40,449 nt of DNA from Clostridiaceae bacterium BRH_c20a (GCA_000961765.1 LADT01000084.1:1-40449); one strand, 5' to 3'. Shown: positions 1 to 8,848, counted from the stretch's first letter. A program made the numbers and translations. Notes: generated by a model not told the origin, from the letters alone.

Positions 1-300
1 GGGACACACCTGCCGAGTTTAAGATAGCCTGAAAGCCAGGAATGTCCCCAACGAAGTGGGACACACCTCAATTTTAGGATTCATTCCGAGTCGAGGAATG
101 TCCCCGAACTAATGGGACACACCTGCCGAGTTTAAGATAGCCTGAAAGCCAGGAATGTCCCCAACGAAGTGGGACACACCTCAATAATAGGAACGGGGAC
201 ACACCTCAATTTTAGGATTCATTCTAAGTCGAGGGGCGTCCCCGAACTACGAGTCGGGGAATGTCCCGAACTAATGGGACACACCTGCCGAGCTTGGGGT
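1..300. repeat. Tandem GGGGACA-type hairpin repeats (REP-like cluster)
   Basis: About five units of 45-50 bp begin with (G)GGGACACACCT and end with AGGAATGTCCCC or a close variant, so each can fold end to end. Units lie at about 1-49, 58-105, 114-162 and 195-243, with a partial unit from about 276. Positions 1-71 and 114-184 are an exact 71-bp direct repeat. The same unit recurs at 33301-33350, and its ends bracket a different interior at 24437-24560. No gene is seen here. The layout resembles REP/BIME sequences moved by RAYT-type transposases, but no such transposase is in the window, so that link is inference. Confidence 0.8.
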
Positions 301-355
301 CACTGAAGAAGTCCGGTTCCGTGTTATTGCTATGAAAGCTATTGATTGTTGCTGT

Positions 356-435
356 GTCATCCTGAGGGAGGAACGACCGAAGGATCTTAAGATTCTTCAC
401 TACGTAAGAGATCCTTCGCTATCGCTCAGGATGAC
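356..435. repeat. MITE-like inverted repeat with GTCATCCTGAG ends
   Basis: An 80-bp element has perfect 11-bp terminal inverted repeats (GTCATCCTGAG at 356-366, CTCAGGATGAC at 425-435). Inside them AAGGATCTTA and TAAGAGATCCTT also pair. It carries no coding capacity. A related half-element ending in CGCGATGAC lies near 20630-20680. Similar sequences are widespread non-autonomous repeats in bacteria. Confidence 0.7.
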
Positions 436-507
436 AAGCTTGGCTATTTGCCATATTACTTAACCTTTTCAGCACCTTCGCTGAACTTGGGGCAGCTTTT
501 TAGTCAG

Positions 508-560
508 GAATGGAGATAATGCTAAAACAAATTAGCATTATCTCCATTCTTTAATTTTTT
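508..560 (+). terminator. Strong intrinsic terminator of an upstream gene
   Basis: Positions 508-525 and 532-549 form a perfect 18-bp stem with a 6-nt loop, followed by a T-rich run (TTTAATTTTTTT). It lies before the first complete gene, so it most likely ends transcription of a gene left of the window. Confidence 0.8.
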
Positions 561-700
561 TATTATAATTTTTTTGTAGGTATTTATAAAATTATAGAGA
601 AGTCATTCTAATAAGCACCAAATTTTGTAGAGATTTTTTTCTTATTCTAGGAAAACATAGTTTTAAGGCTAGATTATTTCGGATAGGTATAGGTGATTTT

Positions 701-1219
701 ATGATTGATACAATATTAGGTCTAATTTTTATTTTTATAGCCCGAGTTCTAGATGTGTCCATGGCAACTACTAGGACTCTCCTTGTTGTTAAGGGGAGAA
801 AACTGGCTGCTGCAAGTATTGGTTTTTTTGAAGCAGTTGTTTATGTTTTGGCTTTGCAAAAGGTTTTTCAAACCTTGGACAATCCAATAAATTTAATTGT
901 CTATGCTTTGGGCTTCTCTGTTGGGAATATTGCCGGAATTCTTATTGAGGAAAAGATGGCTATGGGTTATATTACTGTTCAGGTTATTACGATGGTACAG
1001 CCCTTGGAACTTACTTTGAATCTGCGTGAGCAAGGCTTTGGAGTTACAGTTATATCTGGTGAGGGAAAACAAGGCACACGATATATACTTCAAATAGTAT
1101 TAGGCCGAAAGAATCTTTCTAAATTGAAAAACATCATTGACAAATGGGACCCAGCAGCATTTATTACTGTATTTGATGCCAGGACAATCAAAGGTGGAAT
1201 TGCTATGTATAAACGTTAA
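701..1219 (+). CDS. UPF0316 / DUF2179 membrane protein (YebE-like)
   Basis: This 172-residue protein has about three N-terminal hydrophobic segments (residues 4-20, 37-55 and 62-85), then a soluble C-terminal domain from about residue 95. The early block ARVLDVSMATTRTLLVVKGR and the small C-terminal alpha/beta domain match the UPF0316 family (DUF5698 followed by DUF2179; B. subtilis YebE). Its length is normal for the family. The molecular function is unknown; DUF2179 is a small ligand-binding-like fold also found at the end of YitT proteins. It is followed 73 bp later by a hydrolase gene in the same direction. The family call is firm and the role is open. Confidence 0.85.
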   Translation: MIDTILGLIFIFIARVLDVSMATTRTLLVVKGRKLAAASIGFFEAVVYVLALQKVFQTLDNPINLIVYALGFSVGNIAGILIEEKMAMGYITVQVITMVQPLELTLNLREQGFGVTVISGEGKQGTRYILQIVLGRKNLSKLKNIIDKWDPAAFITVFDARTIKGGIAMYKR

Positions 1220-1292
1220 TTACTTTACAAATAGTTCTTAACAGTTACACTATAAGAAGGATATGAATTATCGGGTTAAGGAGGCGGTCGAT

Positions 1293-2039
1293 ATGCAACT
1301 GATGGTTCTGGGTTGTTATGCTCCCTATGCTCCAGCTTTAGGTGCGTGCAGCGGTTACTTAATACAAAATGAGGGATTAAATATTATGCTTGACTGTGGT
1401 CATGGTACATTTGCTCAATTACAAAGCTATATTGATTTTCGAAAGTTACATACCTTGGTTATCAGCCATTTCCATCCTGACCACTATGTTGATATCTACG
1501 CCATCCGGCATGCTTTTTCTGGGGCACTTAGAGACGGAACACGAAAAGAACCATTGATTGTTTATGCTCCTTCAGAACCCCAGTCAATTTTTGAAGAGAT
1601 TAGCAGTTGGCGAGAGGTCTTTATTACTATACCTTTAGAGGATGCTATGCTTCGGGAAAACAGATTCGGTAATGTCACTTTAAGCTTCTTCCCTACTACT
1701 CATCCTATGCCTTGTTTTGGCATAAAAATTAGTTCTGCCGAAGAAAAGTTTACCTATACTTCCGATACAGCATGGACAAGTAACTTAGTTGACCAATGTC
1801 TGGATAGTAATATAATTTTGGCGGAGGCCAGTTTACGGGAAACAGATATAGAACATACTAATAGAGGCCATATGACGGCCAAGCAATCTGGACTATTAGC
1901 TCAAAATGCACGGGCTAAAACACTTATTCTCACTCATTTCTGGCCAGAATACAATCTCGATCAGTTGAAAAGAGAAGCAGAGACCAGTTTTGAGGGTTTG
2001 GTAGAATTAGCTCAAATGGGAAAGGTATTTACTTTTTAA
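1293..2039 (+). CDS. Metallo-beta-lactamase-fold hydrolase (RNase Z-like)
   Basis: The metal-binding motif HxHxDH is present as SHFHPDH, with further histidines in TTHP, in the aspartate-bearing YTSDT and in LTHFWPEY near the C-terminus. These are the usual ligands of the RNase Z-like branch of the superfamily. An upstream in-frame ATG at 1263 is open, but AAGGAGG at about 1280-1286 sits at ideal distance from the ATG at 1293, giving 248 residues that begin with the typical MQLMVLG strand. The substrate cannot be told: tRNA 3' processing is possible, but this short form is usually annotated only as an MBL-fold hydrolase. The stop codon lies within the start of the hexamer repeat element that follows. 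Confidence 0.85.
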   Translation: MQLMVLGCYAPYAPALGACSGYLIQNEGLNIMLDCGHGTFAQLQSYIDFRKLHTLVISHFHPDHYVDIYAIRHAFSGALRDGTRKEPLIVYAPSEPQSIFEEISSWREVFITIPLEDAMLRENRFGNVTLSFFPTTHPMPCFGIKISSAEEKFTYTSDTAWTSNLVDQCLDSNIILAEASLRETDIEHTNRGHMTAKQSGLLAQNARAKTLILTHFWPEYNLDQLKREAETSFEGLVELAQMGKVFTF

Positions 2040-2178
2040 ACCCGAGGTTAAGGTTCCGCTTCGCTAGGCTAAGGTTAAGTAAAATCACATCAAATCATTT
2101 CCTTAACCTTAACCTTAACCTTAACCTTAACCTTAACCTTAACCTTAACCTTAACCTTAACCTTAACCTTAACCTCAA
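2034..2178. repeat. GGTTAA-hexamer hairpin element, copy A1
   Basis: The left arm carries GGTTAAGGTTCCGCTTCGC and CTAGGCTAAGGTTAAG. A conserved centre follows (about 2079-2099, related to TAAAATCACATCAAATC), then a right arm of 12 perfect CCTTAA hexamers (2101-2172) plus one variant. The arms are complementary. The same element in reverse complement lies at 15611-15708, matching from TTAAACCC through the centre. A GTCCC/GGGAC piece of the GGGGACA family is attached at about 2180-2200. Confidence 0.85.
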
Positions 2179-2258
2179 CCTGTCCCGATAGGGACACACC
2201 AGCCACTGGTTAACGAACCCCAGTAATTTGGCCAAAATTAGATCAATAGGAGGATACT

Positions 2259-2984
2259 ATGATTAGATCGGATGGTAGAAAAAGTGATGAAATAAGACCG
2301 GTTAATATTACTTCTAACTTCATAAAATTTCCCGAAGGTTCTATTTTGATTGAGATGGGACAGACAAAGGTTATTTGTAATGCTACAGTGGAGGAAAAGG
2401 TTCCTAATTGGTTAAAAGGACAGAATCAGGGTTGGATAACTGCTGAGTATTCAATGCTGCCACGGGCTACGGAACAAAGGAATCAAAGGGAAGCAACTAA
2501 AGGGAAGCTTGGGGGAAGGACCCATGAAATTCAGCGTCTAATTGGACGGGCTCTAAGGTCGGTTGTAGACTTAAAAGCACTAGGTGAACGTACTATTTGG
2601 CTGGATTGTGATGTAATCCAGGCTGATGGCGGAACAAGAACAGCAGCAATTACTGGTTCATTTATTGCTCTTGTGCAATCCATAATCAAACTTAGAGAAA
2701 AGAAGCTCCTGGAAAAAATGCCGGTCACAGACTGGCTAGCTGCTATCAGCGCAGGAAAAGTTAAGAGCGAAGTAATGCTTGATTTGGCCTATGTTGAGGA
2801 CTGTATAGCAGAGGTTGATATGAATATTGTTATGACTGGCAAAGGTCAGTTTGTGGAGGTTCAAGGGACCGCTGAAAGCCATCCCTTTTCCAGGGGCGAA
2901 TTAGACCAAATGGTAGCTTTAGGAGAAAAGGGAATAAAAGAGTTAATTGAAATTCAAAAGAAAATCTTAGGACAAATATTTTAA
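2259..2984 (+). CDS. rph: Ribonuclease PH
   Basis: RNase PH trims the 3' ends of tRNA precursors by phosphorolysis, releasing nucleoside diphosphates. The 241-residue length is normal. Family blocks are present in order: [15 protein letters not shown] at the N-terminus, the RNA and phosphate-binding region [16 protein letters not shown] at about residues 87-102, and [18 protein letters not shown] at about residues 116-133. A clear AGGAGG precedes the ATG by 6 nt. It is followed 43 bp later by the XTP/dITP pyrophosphatase, a pairing common in Firmicutes, where the two are often one operon. An eight-gene tRNA cluster lies just downstream, which suits the role. Confidence 0.96.
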   Translation: MIRSDGRKSDEIRPVNITSNFIKFPEGSILIEMGQTKVICNATVEEKVPNWLKGQNQGWITAEYSMLPRATEQRNQREATKGKLGGRTHEIQRLIGRALRSVVDLKALGERTIWLDCDVIQADGGTRTAAITGSFIALVQSIIKLREKKLLEKMPVTDWLAAISAGKVKSEVMLDLAYVEDCIAEVDMNIVMTGKGQFVEVQGTAESHPFSRGELDQMVALGEKGIKELIEIQKKILGQIF

Positions 2985-3027
2985 AGTAAAATAAAAAGAA
3001 TTTTGTCAAAATGTGGGGTGAAACATC

Positions 3028-3645
3028 ATGGGTTTCTGCAAGAAGTTAATTGTAGCAACGACCAATAGTGGTAAACTGCGGGAATTTATCCAATTACTGG
3101 AACCATTAAATATTGAAGTATTGTCATTAAAAGATTTCCCCGAAATTGGGGAGATTGAAGAGACGGGTGCTACTTTTATTGATAATGCTTTGTTAAAAGC
3201 AAGGGCTGTTGCAAGGATAACCGGATATATAAGCTTAGCCGATGATTCCGGGTTAGAAGTGGATTATTTAGGAGGGCTTCCAGGTGTTAACTCCGCTCGG
3301 TTTGCGGGAGAGCCCAAGGATGACAGTAGAAATAACTTGAAACTTTTATCGCTAATGAAAGGTATTCCTCCTATTAAACGGATAGGGAGATTTAAATGTG
3401 CTATTGCAATTGTTGGCTTCGATCAAACAGAATATATTGCTCAGGGTAGTTGTGAAGGCTTTATTTTGGATGAAAAGAGGGGAGACAAGGGATTTGGCTA
3501 TGACCCACTTTTTTATGTGCCTGAATATAAAAAGACCTTTGCTGAGTTAGATATGGAAACAAAAAATAAGATTAGCCATCGGGGTATAGCTGCCGAAAAA
3601 GCACTGGATATTTTGAAAAGAATATTTATCGACGATAGACCATAG
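3028..3645 (+). CDS. rdgB: XTP/dITP diphosphatase (RdgB/HAM1 family)
   Basis: This enzyme hydrolyses non-canonical purine triphosphates (XTP, dITP, ITP) to monophosphates and keeps them out of nucleic acids. The 205-residue protein has the N-terminal nucleotide-binding TTNSGKLREF, the acidic block ETGATFIDNALLKARA, the catalytic LADDSGLEVDYLGGLPGVNS, and the C-terminal GFGYDPLFYVPEYKKTFAEL and SHRG motifs, all in family order. It probably belongs to one transcript with rph. The gene ends shortly before a patch of AATGTAGAAT and ACTAGTAACTAG repeat words. Confidence 0.95.
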   Translation: MGFCKKLIVATTNSGKLREFIQLLEPLNIEVLSLKDFPEIGEIEETGATFIDNALLKARAVARITGYISLADDSGLEVDYLGGLPGVNSARFAGEPKDDSRNNLKLLSLMKGIPPIKRIGRFKCAIAIVGFDQTEYIAQGSCEGFILDEKRGDKGFGYDPLFYVPEYKKTFAELDMETKNKISHRGIAAEKALDILKRIFIDDRP

Positions 3646-3747
3646 CAATGTAGAATGTAGAATAGACCAGTCGATAGGCTGAATTTTAGAATGCCACTAG
3701 TAACTAGTTACTTAGTCACTTCGGAAAAGCCGGAAAGGATGTTTAAA

Positions 3748-4224
3748 GTGAGGATTGGGGTTTTCAGTGATACTCATAATAATTTGACTTTAGCAAAAGA
3801 AGTGCTAAATAAGCTGAGACCTTTAGATTTGTTGCTTCATGCTGGTGACCATTATCGGGATGGACGTATCTTAGAAAAGCAGTTTGAAGTAAATACTAAA
3901 GTGGTAGTAGGGAACTGCGATTTTTTTAGTGGAGGGCCGGAAGAGGAAATTATTGAACTAGGGGAAAATACTTTATTATTGACACATGGACACAAGTATG
4001 GTGTGAAAAATACTTTGCAAAGGCTATACTACCGAAGCCAAGAGGTTGGAGCAAATATTGTTGTGTTTGGTCATACACATGTACCTCTTTATGTAATAGA
4101 AAATAATGTTCATTTTCTAAATCCGGGCAGTCTGACTTTGCCTAGAGGCAACAGCAGCCCTTCATACGGTATAATTACATTAGGAACCAAGATGGAGATA
4201 AGACTAGAGGGGATAGTAAAATAA
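3748..4224 (+). CDS. YfcE/MJ0936-family metallophosphoesterase
   Basis: A calcineurin-like phosphoesterase with the family's metal-site blocks: FSDTHNN near the N-terminus, HAGDH, VGNCD, THGHKYG and FGHTHVPL, then NPGSLTLPR. This set is typical of YfcE-type phosphodiesterases. An ATG at 3691 is in frame, but the region it adds is made of the ACTAGTAACTAG repeat found in other spacers. AAAGGA at about 3735-3740 is well placed for the GTG at 3748, giving 158 residues that begin at the first beta strand. The natural substrate is unknown. It probably shares a transcript with rph and rdgB. Confidence 0.85.
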   Translation: MRIGVFSDTHNNLTLAKEVLNKLRPLDLLLHAGDHYRDGRILEKQFEVNTKVVVGNCDFFSGGPEEEIIELGENTLLLTHGHKYGVKNTLQRLYYRSQEVGANIVVFGHTHVPLYVIENNVHFLNPGSLTLPRGNSSPSYGIITLGTKMEIRLEGIVK

Positions 4225-4336
4225 TACCACTTGTTTTGCACTGGGTATGGTGTTATAATAAATTTTGTCGCTGCCGGAAAGTGCTGAAACATGAAATGAA
4301 GATACCAGAACGATACAGCAAGGCGGCGGAAAAATA

Positions 4337-4365
4337 TTGACAAGGCAAGTGTAATGTTGTATACT
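4337..4365 (+). promoter_or_regulatory. SigmaA-type promoter of the first tRNA group
   Basis: TTGACA at 4337-4342 and TATACT at 4360-4365 are separated by 17 nt. The first tRNA gene (Pro) starts 19 nt after the -10 box. Confidence 0.85.
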
Positions 4366-4383
4366 ATTCCTTGTCACGATTGT

Positions 4384-4460
4384 CGGGGCGTAGCGCAGTT
4401 TGGTAGCGCACATGGTTTGGGACCATGGGGCCGAAGGTTCGAATCCTTTCGCCCCGACCA
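4384..4460 (+). tRNA. tRNA-Pro (anticodon TGG)
   Basis: A 77-nt cloverleaf with acceptor CGGGGCG pairing with CGCCCCG, an anticodon loop reading TGG, a T-loop GGTTCGAATCC, and an encoded 3' CCA. Confidence 0.95.
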
Positions 4461-4470
4461 TAACAGAGGT

Positions 4471-4559
4471 CAGAGATCGGAAGTCGGAAGTCGGAAGTAA
4501 GAAGTAAGAAGTTGGATTTAGATTACTTTTTCTGACCTCAGACTTCCGACCTCCGATAT
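4471..4559. repeat. GTCGGAA array hairpin element, copy B1
   Basis: The left arm repeats the heptamer GTCGGAA/GTAAGAA. The centre contains GGATTTAGATTACTTTT, and the right arm has CAGACTTCCGACCTCCG. ATCGGAAGTCGGAAGTC pairs with the right arm at 16 of 17 positions. It sits between two tRNA genes. A homologous copy follows the tRNA-Arg gene. Confidence 0.75.
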
Positions 4560-4567
4560 CCTATTGT

Positions 4568-4641
4568 GCGGGTGTAGCTCAACGGTAGAGTTCTAGCCTT
4601 CCAAGCTAGCTGCGAGGGTTCGATTCCCTTCACCCGCTCCA
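4568..4641 (+). tRNA. tRNA-Gly (anticodon TCC)
   Basis: A 74-nt cloverleaf with acceptor GCGGGTG pairing with CACCCGC, the anticodon TCC in CCTTCCAAG, a T-loop GGTTCGATTCC, and an encoded CCA. Confidence 0.95.
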
Positions 4642-4645
4642 TTTT

Positions 4646-4722
<77 letters not shown>

Positions 4723-4730
4723 AAAAACAG

Positions 4731-4791
4731 AAGTCAGAAGTCAGATTTAGGTTATTTTTTCTGACCTCAGACTTCCGACCTCCGACATCCT
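4731..4791. repeat. GTCAGAA/GTCGGAA hairpin element, copy B2
   Basis: A shorter version of the element at 4471-4559. The centre and right arm are nearly identical (ending in CAGACTTCCGACCTCCG), but the left arm has only two GTCAGAA units. The difference shows that the copy number of the left arm varies. Confidence 0.7.
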
Positions 4792-4797
4792 TATTAT

Positions 4798-4874
4798 GGT
4801 GGGTGTGGCGAAGTGGTCAACGCACCGGATTGTGGCTCCGGCATTCGTGGGTTCAAACCCCATCACTCACCCCA
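4798..4874 (+). tRNA. tRNA-His (anticodon GTG)
   Basis: Acceptor GTGGGTG pairs with CACTCAC (one G-T pair). The encoded extra G at 4798 faces C at position 73, the identity feature of tRNA-His. The anticodon GTG lies in the loop TTGTGGC, and CCA is encoded. Confidence 0.95.
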
Positions 4875-4945
4875 TTATTTTTTTAAAATTTATAGAATAA
4901 ATTACGATAATTTGGTTAAATTAAACGTAGTTCCAAAACTTGCTA

Positions 4946-4975
4946 TTGACTTAAGCCAACAGAGAATGATATAAT
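4946..4975 (+). promoter_or_regulatory. SigmaA-type promoter of the second tRNA group
   Basis: TTGACT at 4946-4951 and TATAAT at 4970-4975 are separated by 18 nt. The tRNA-Gln gene starts 20 nt after the -10 box, so the tRNA run has at least two start points. Confidence 0.85.
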
Positions 4976-4994
4976 AGTTTTCGTCGGTAAATGA

Positions 4995-5070
4995 TGGGGC
5001 GTAGCCAAGTTGGTAAGGCACGGGACTTTGACTCCCGCATCCGTAGGTTCGAGTCCTCCCGCCCCAGCCA
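4995..5070 (+). tRNA. tRNA-Gln (anticodon TTG)
   Basis: A 76-nt cloverleaf with acceptor TGGGGCG pairing with CGCCCCA, an anticodon loop CTTTGAC, a T-loop GGTTCGAGTCC, and an encoded CCA. Confidence 0.95.
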
Positions 5071-5083
5071 TTTTTTTTTGTTT

Positions 5084-5159
5084 GAGCCATTAGCTCAGTT
5101 GGTAGAGCACCTGACTTTTAATCAGGGTGTCCCGCGTTCGAGTCGCGGATGGCTCACCA
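5084..5159 (+). tRNA. tRNA-Lys (anticodon TTT)
   Basis: A 76-nt cloverleaf with acceptor GAGCCAT pairing with ATGGCTC, an anticodon loop CTTTTAA, a T-loop CGTTCGAGTCG, and an encoded CCA. Confidence 0.95.
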
Positions 5160-5261
5160 TTTTAGATATTAGAAGTTAGAGGTTAGAAGTTGGATATTAA
5201 ATATGCTAACTTTTAATTGATGACAGTATAATATATTTGCTGTATAATTAAAGATAGTTTT

Positions 5262-5346
5262 GCGGGAGTGGCGGAATTGGCAGACGCACCAGACTTAGGA
5301 TCTGGCGGTTCACACCGTGGGGGTTCAAGTCCCTTCTCCCGCACCA
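5262..5346 (+). tRNA. tRNA-Leu (anticodon TAG)
   Basis: An 85-nt class II tRNA with a long variable arm. Acceptor GCGGGAG pairs with CTCCCGC, the anticodon TAG lies in ACTTAGGAT, and CCA is encoded. A TATAAT at 5243-5248 just upstream may be a further promoter, but no well-spaced -35 box is seen. Confidence 0.95.
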
Positions 5347-5351
5347 AACTT

Positions 5352-5426
5352 GCGGAAGTAGCTCAGTGGTAGAGCATCGCCTTGCCAAGGCGAGGGTCGC
5401 GAGTTCGAATCTCGTCTTCCGCTCCA
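5352..5426 (+). tRNA. tRNA-Gly (anticodon GCC)
   Basis: A 75-nt cloverleaf with acceptor GCGGAAG pairing with CTTCCGC, an anticodon loop TTGCCAA, a T-loop AGTTCGAATCT, and an encoded CCA. It lies 5 nt from tRNA-Leu. Confidence 0.95.
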
Positions 5427-5604
5427 TAGAAATTTTAAACCACCTCGGCTAGCATTGGCAGTCGGGGTGTTATTGTATTTGAACAAATTTTCCCTTAAAT
5501 CTTGCTTTTACCTTTTACTCTATATTTTTTATGGGTATAATTTAAAAGTAAAGTTTTGTAAACATTTACATATAATTTATAAGTTTAAGGAGGAGCATAA
5601 TAAA

Positions 5605-6903
5605 ATGCAAGTAAATACTGAAAGAATAGACAAAAAACAGGTGGAAATAACCATTGAGGTTGAGGAAAAAAGGTTTGAAGAAGCTTTGCAGCATGCCTAT
5701 AAAAAAAATGTAGGCAAGATGAATATTCCGGGGTTTAGAAAAGGCAAGGTGCCACGTAAAATTTTAGAGCAAAGATTTGGTGTTGAAATACTTTTCGAGG
5801 ATGCTGTTGATTTTATAATGCCTAAAGCCTATATAGAAGCATTAGATACTTTAGAAGAAGGCATAGAGCCTGTAGGTAAGCCAGAAATTGATATCGTTCA
5901 ATTAGAGGCCAATAAGCCTTTTATTTTTAAAGCAAAAGTAGAAATTAAACCTGAAGTAGAATTAGGTGAATACAAAAACATAGAATTAGAAAAGATAGAT
6001 AGTGTTGTCACAGAAGAGGGTATAGCTGAGGAACTAGAAAATCTTCGGCAGCGCCATGCCCAATTGGAAGTTCTCCCAGAGGGCACAGGTGTAGAAAAGG
6101 GTGATAAAGTTGTAATAGATTTTTGCGGCAAAAAAGGAGATATTCCCTTTGATGGTGGTACGGCTGAAGATTACTCCCTAGATATAGGTTCAGGATCATT
6201 TATACCCGGCTTTGAAGAGCAGGTTATTGGAATGATACTAGGAGAAGAAAAAACCATTAGTGTAACTTTCCCCGAGGAGTATCATAGTGAAGAACTAGCA
6301 GGACAGCAAGTAACTTTTGATATCAAACTCAAGGAGATTAAGAGAAAAAAAATTGCAGAGCTAGATGATGAATTTGCAAAAGATGTAAGCGAATTTGAAA
6401 CTTTGCAGGAATTAAAGCAGGATGTGGAGAATAGACTGAAAAGCAAGAAGGAAGAGGCTGCTAAAGCTCAATTGCGTCAGCAGGCTGTAGAAAAAGCTTC
6501 AGCTAATACCGATGTAGATATTCCTCAGGCAATGGTTGATTCACAAATCGATAATATTCTTCAGGATTTTGAATACCGTTTAAAAATGCAAGGATTATCC
6601 TTTGAAAATTATTTGCAGTACTCAAATGAGACAATCGATAGTATTAGGGAAAAATATCAAACTGATGCCCAAAAGTCAGTCAAAGAGCAGTTGGTTTTAG
6701 AAGCAGTTGCCAAAAAGGAAAATTTAGTTGTTGAGGAAACAGATTTAGAAGAAGAATTCGCACGTTTATCTGCATTATATAAGCAAGAACCGGAAAAGGT
6801 TAAAGAACTATTAGAAAAACAGGGACAAATGGAAGCTGTTAAACATAGCATTATTATTGATAAGGCAATTCAACTAATTATTGATAATGCGAATATCAGC
6901 TAA
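5605..6903 (+). CDS. tig: Trigger factor (ribosome-bound chaperone and prolyl isomerase)
   Basis: Trigger factor binds at the ribosome exit tunnel and helps nascent chains fold. The N-terminal ribosome-binding domain carries the signature [20 protein letters not shown] (about residues 33-52). The FKBP-type isomerase domain lies at about residues 160-245 ([24 protein letters not shown]), and a long helical C-terminal domain follows. The reading frame is open back to 5455, but AAGGAGG at 5587-5593 and the typical start [12 protein letters not shown] put the ATG at 5605, giving 432 residues, the usual length. A TATAAT at 5536 may be its -10 box. tig-clpP-clpX is the classical gene order. Confidence 0.96.
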   Translation: MQVNTERIDKKQVEITIEVEEKRFEEALQHAYKKNVGKMNIPGFRKGKVPRKILEQRFGVEILFEDAVDFIMPKAYIEALDTLEEGIEPVGKPEIDIVQLEANKPFIFKAKVEIKPEVELGEYKNIELEKIDSVVTEEGIAEELENLRQRHAQLEVLPEGTGVEKGDKVVIDFCGKKGDIPFDGGTAEDYSLDIGSGSFIPGFEEQVIGMILGEEKTISVTFPEEYHSEELAGQQVTFDIKLKEIKRKKIAELDDEFAKDVSEFETLQELKQDVENRLKSKKEEAAKAQLRQQAVEKASANTDVDIPQAMVDSQIDNILQDFEYRLKMQGLSFENYLQYSNETIDSIREKYQTDAQKSVKEQLVLEAVAKKENLVVEETDLEEEFARLSALYKQEPEKVKELLEKQGQMEAVKHSIIIDKAIQLIIDNANIS

Positions 6904-6917
6904 AAGGGGGTTTAGTT

Positions 6918-7514
6918 ATGAGTCCTTTAGTACCAATTGTAGTAGAACAAACAAATCGTGGTGAAAGGTCCTACGATATATACTCTAGACTCTTGAAAGA
7001 TCGCATCATATTTTTAGGTGATGCAATTGATGACACAGTAGCTAATCTAATTATTGCCCAAATGCTTTTTTTAGAGGCGGAAGACCCAGATAAGGATATC
7101 CACCTTTATATTAATAGTCCCGGTGGTTCTATAACATCAGGCATGGCGATTTACGATACTATGCATTATATTAAACCAGATGTTTCTACAATTTGTGTCG
7201 GTATGGCTGCAAGTATGGGTGCATTTTTATTAGCTGCTGGGAAAAAGGGTAAAAGGTTCACTTTACCTAATAGTGAAATTATGATTCACCAGCCTATGGG
7301 CGGCACTCAGGGGCAGGCTACTGATATTGAAATTCATGCCAAAAGGATATTGCAGATGAGAGATAGGATAAATACAATTCTTGCCGAAAGAACAGGACAA
7401 CAAAAGTCGCGGATTGAAGAAGATACTGAACGGGATCGTTTTATGACCGCTGTCGAAGCTAAGGATTATGGTTTGATTGATGAGGTAATTGAGCGTAGAT
7501 CCCCTAAATCCTAG
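6918..7514 (+). CDS. clpP: ATP-dependent Clp protease proteolytic subunit
   Basis: ClpP is the 14-mer serine peptidase that degrades proteins fed to it by ClpX or ClpC. The catalytic triad is seen as Ser99 (GMAASMGA), His124 (MIHQP) and Asp173 (DTERDRF), with the spacing of the E. coli enzyme. At 198 residues it is full length. AAAGGGGG lies upstream of the ATG. The gene begins 14 bp after tig and ends 24 bp before clpX, so the three probably form one operon closed by the terminator after clpX. Confidence 0.97.
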   Translation: MSPLVPIVVEQTNRGERSYDIYSRLLKDRIIFLGDAIDDTVANLIIAQMLFLEAEDPDKDIHLYINSPGGSITSGMAIYDTMHYIKPDVSTICVGMAASMGAFLLAAGKKGKRFTLPNSEIMIHQPMGGTQGQATDIEIHAKRILQMRDRINTILAERTGQQKSRIEEDTERDRFMTAVEAKDYGLIDEVIERRSPKS

Positions 7515-7538
7515 TCAGGGATAACGAGAGGTGATATA

Positions 7539-8804
7539 ATGTATAAGTTTGGGGATGACAAAGGCCAATTGAAATGCTCCTTTTGTGGCAAGGTACAGGA
7601 TCAAGTCAAAAAACTTGTTGCTGGACCAGGGGTTTATATATGTGACGAATGTATTGAGCTTTGCAATGAAATAATTGAAGAAGAACTAAGTGAAGAAACG
7701 AGTTTTGAACTGGGAGATATCCCGAAGCCTAAAGAAATCAAAGCTATACTCGATCAATATGTAATTGGCCAAGAAGCAGCGAAGAAGGCTCTTTCTGTAG
7801 CGGTATATAACCACTACAAGAGAGTTAATCTAGGCATGAAAATTGAAGATGTAGAGCTGCAAAAAAGCAATATTTGCATGCTGGGGCCTACAGGAAGCGG
7901 AAAAACCTTGTTAGCTCAAACTCTTGCTAGAACATTAAATGTTCCTTTCGCTATTGCTGATGCCACATCATTGACTGAAGCGGGATATGTTGGTGAGGAT
8001 GTTGAAAACATTCTTCTAAAGCTTATTCAGGCTGCTGATTATGATGTGGAAAAAGCCGAAAAGGGGATTATCTATATTGATGAGATAGATAAAATTGCCC
8101 GCAAATCAGAGAATCCTTCCATAACCCGTGATGTATCAGGCGAAGGTGTTCAACAAGCATTACTTAAAATCTTGGAAGGAACAGTTGCTAGCGTTCCCCC
8201 TCAAGGAGGACGCAAGCATCCACACCAAGAATTTATCCAGCTGGATACCACAAATATTCTATTTATTTGTGGTGGTGCTTTTGATGGCGTTGATAAAATT
8301 ATTCAGAACCGGATAGGCAAAAAAGTCATGGGCTTTAATGCCGATATAAAATCTAAAAACGACGTAAATATTGGAGAAATCCTAAAACATATTCTGCCGG
8401 CTGATTTATTAAAATACGGTTTAATTCCTGAGTTTGTTGGTAGATTACCAGTAATTGTGTCTTTAGAGGCATTAGATAAAGAGGCGCTAGTTAAAATACT
8501 AACCGAACCTAAAAATGCCTTAGTAAAGCAATATCAGAAGCTCTTTGAATTAGATCAGGCTAATTTAGAATTTAAAAATGATGCCTTAGAGGCTGTTGCC
8601 GAAGAAGCTATGCGTCGTAATACCGGCGCTAGAGGCTTGAGGTCTATAATCGAAGATATTATGATGGAGGTCATGTTTGAAATTCCTTCCCGAGAGGATA
8701 TTTCTAAAGTTATAGTTACTAGAGATGTAGTACTTAACAAAGAAGAACCATTAATCGTTACTGGTGATAACAAGAAAAAAAAGAAAAAAGATGAAAGTGC
8801 ATAA
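7539..8804 (+). CDS. clpX: ClpX, ATP-dependent unfoldase subunit of ClpXP
   Basis: The N-terminal zinc-binding domain has Cys13, Cys16, Cys35 and Cys38. The AAA+ module follows with Walker A GPTGSGKT at residues 116-123, Walker [12 protein letters not shown], the pore loop with GYVGEDVEN, the RIGKKVMGF segment near the IGF loop that docks to ClpP, and sensor-2 GARGLRS. At 421 residues it is full length. The tail ends in a lysine-rich stretch. It is the last gene of the tig-clpP-clpX operon. Confidence 0.97.
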   Translation: MYKFGDDKGQLKCSFCGKVQDQVKKLVAGPGVYICDECIELCNEIIEEELSEETSFELGDIPKPKEIKAILDQYVIGQEAAKKALSVAVYNHYKRVNLGMKIEDVELQKSNICMLGPTGSGKTLLAQTLARTLNVPFAIADATSLTEAGYVGEDVENILLKLIQAADYDVEKAEKGIIYIDEIDKIARKSENPSITRDVSGEGVQQALLKILEGTVASVPPQGGRKHPHQEFIQLDTTNILFICGGAFDGVDKIIQNRIGKKVMGFNADIKSKNDVNIGEILKHILPADLLKYGLIPEFVGRLPVIVSLEALDKEALVKILTEPKNALVKQYQKLFELDQANLEFKNDALEAVAEEAMRRNTGARGLRSIIEDIMMEVMFEIPSREDISKVIVTRDVVLNKEEPLIVTGDNKKKKKKDESA

Positions 8805-8809
8805 AAAAA

Positions 8810-8841
8810 TCCCCTGAGTCATTGACTCAGGGGACTTTTTT
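8810..8841 (+). terminator. Intrinsic terminator after clpX
   Basis: A perfect 12-bp stem, TCCCCTGAGTCA (8810-8821) with TGACTCAGGGGA (8823-8834), has one loop base and is followed by TTTTTT at 8836-8841. It starts 5 nt after the clpX stop codon. Confidence 0.95.
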
Positions 8842-8848
8842 ATGCACT

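Noticed and set aside
2101-2172. Telomere-like (CCTTAA)n tract
   Set aside because: It is one arm of a dispersed hairpin element that has other, shorter copies inside the chromosome. Nothing suggests a replicon end.
3691-3747. N-terminal extension of the phosphoesterase to the ATG at 3691
   Set aside because: The added 19 residues are translated repeat words (ACTAGTAACTAG type), and a better-spaced ribosome-binding site precedes the GTG at 3748.
5455-5604. 50-residue N-terminal extension of trigger factor
   Set aside because: The family start [11 protein letters not shown] and a strong ribosome-binding site place the start at 5605; the upstream part is leader sequence.
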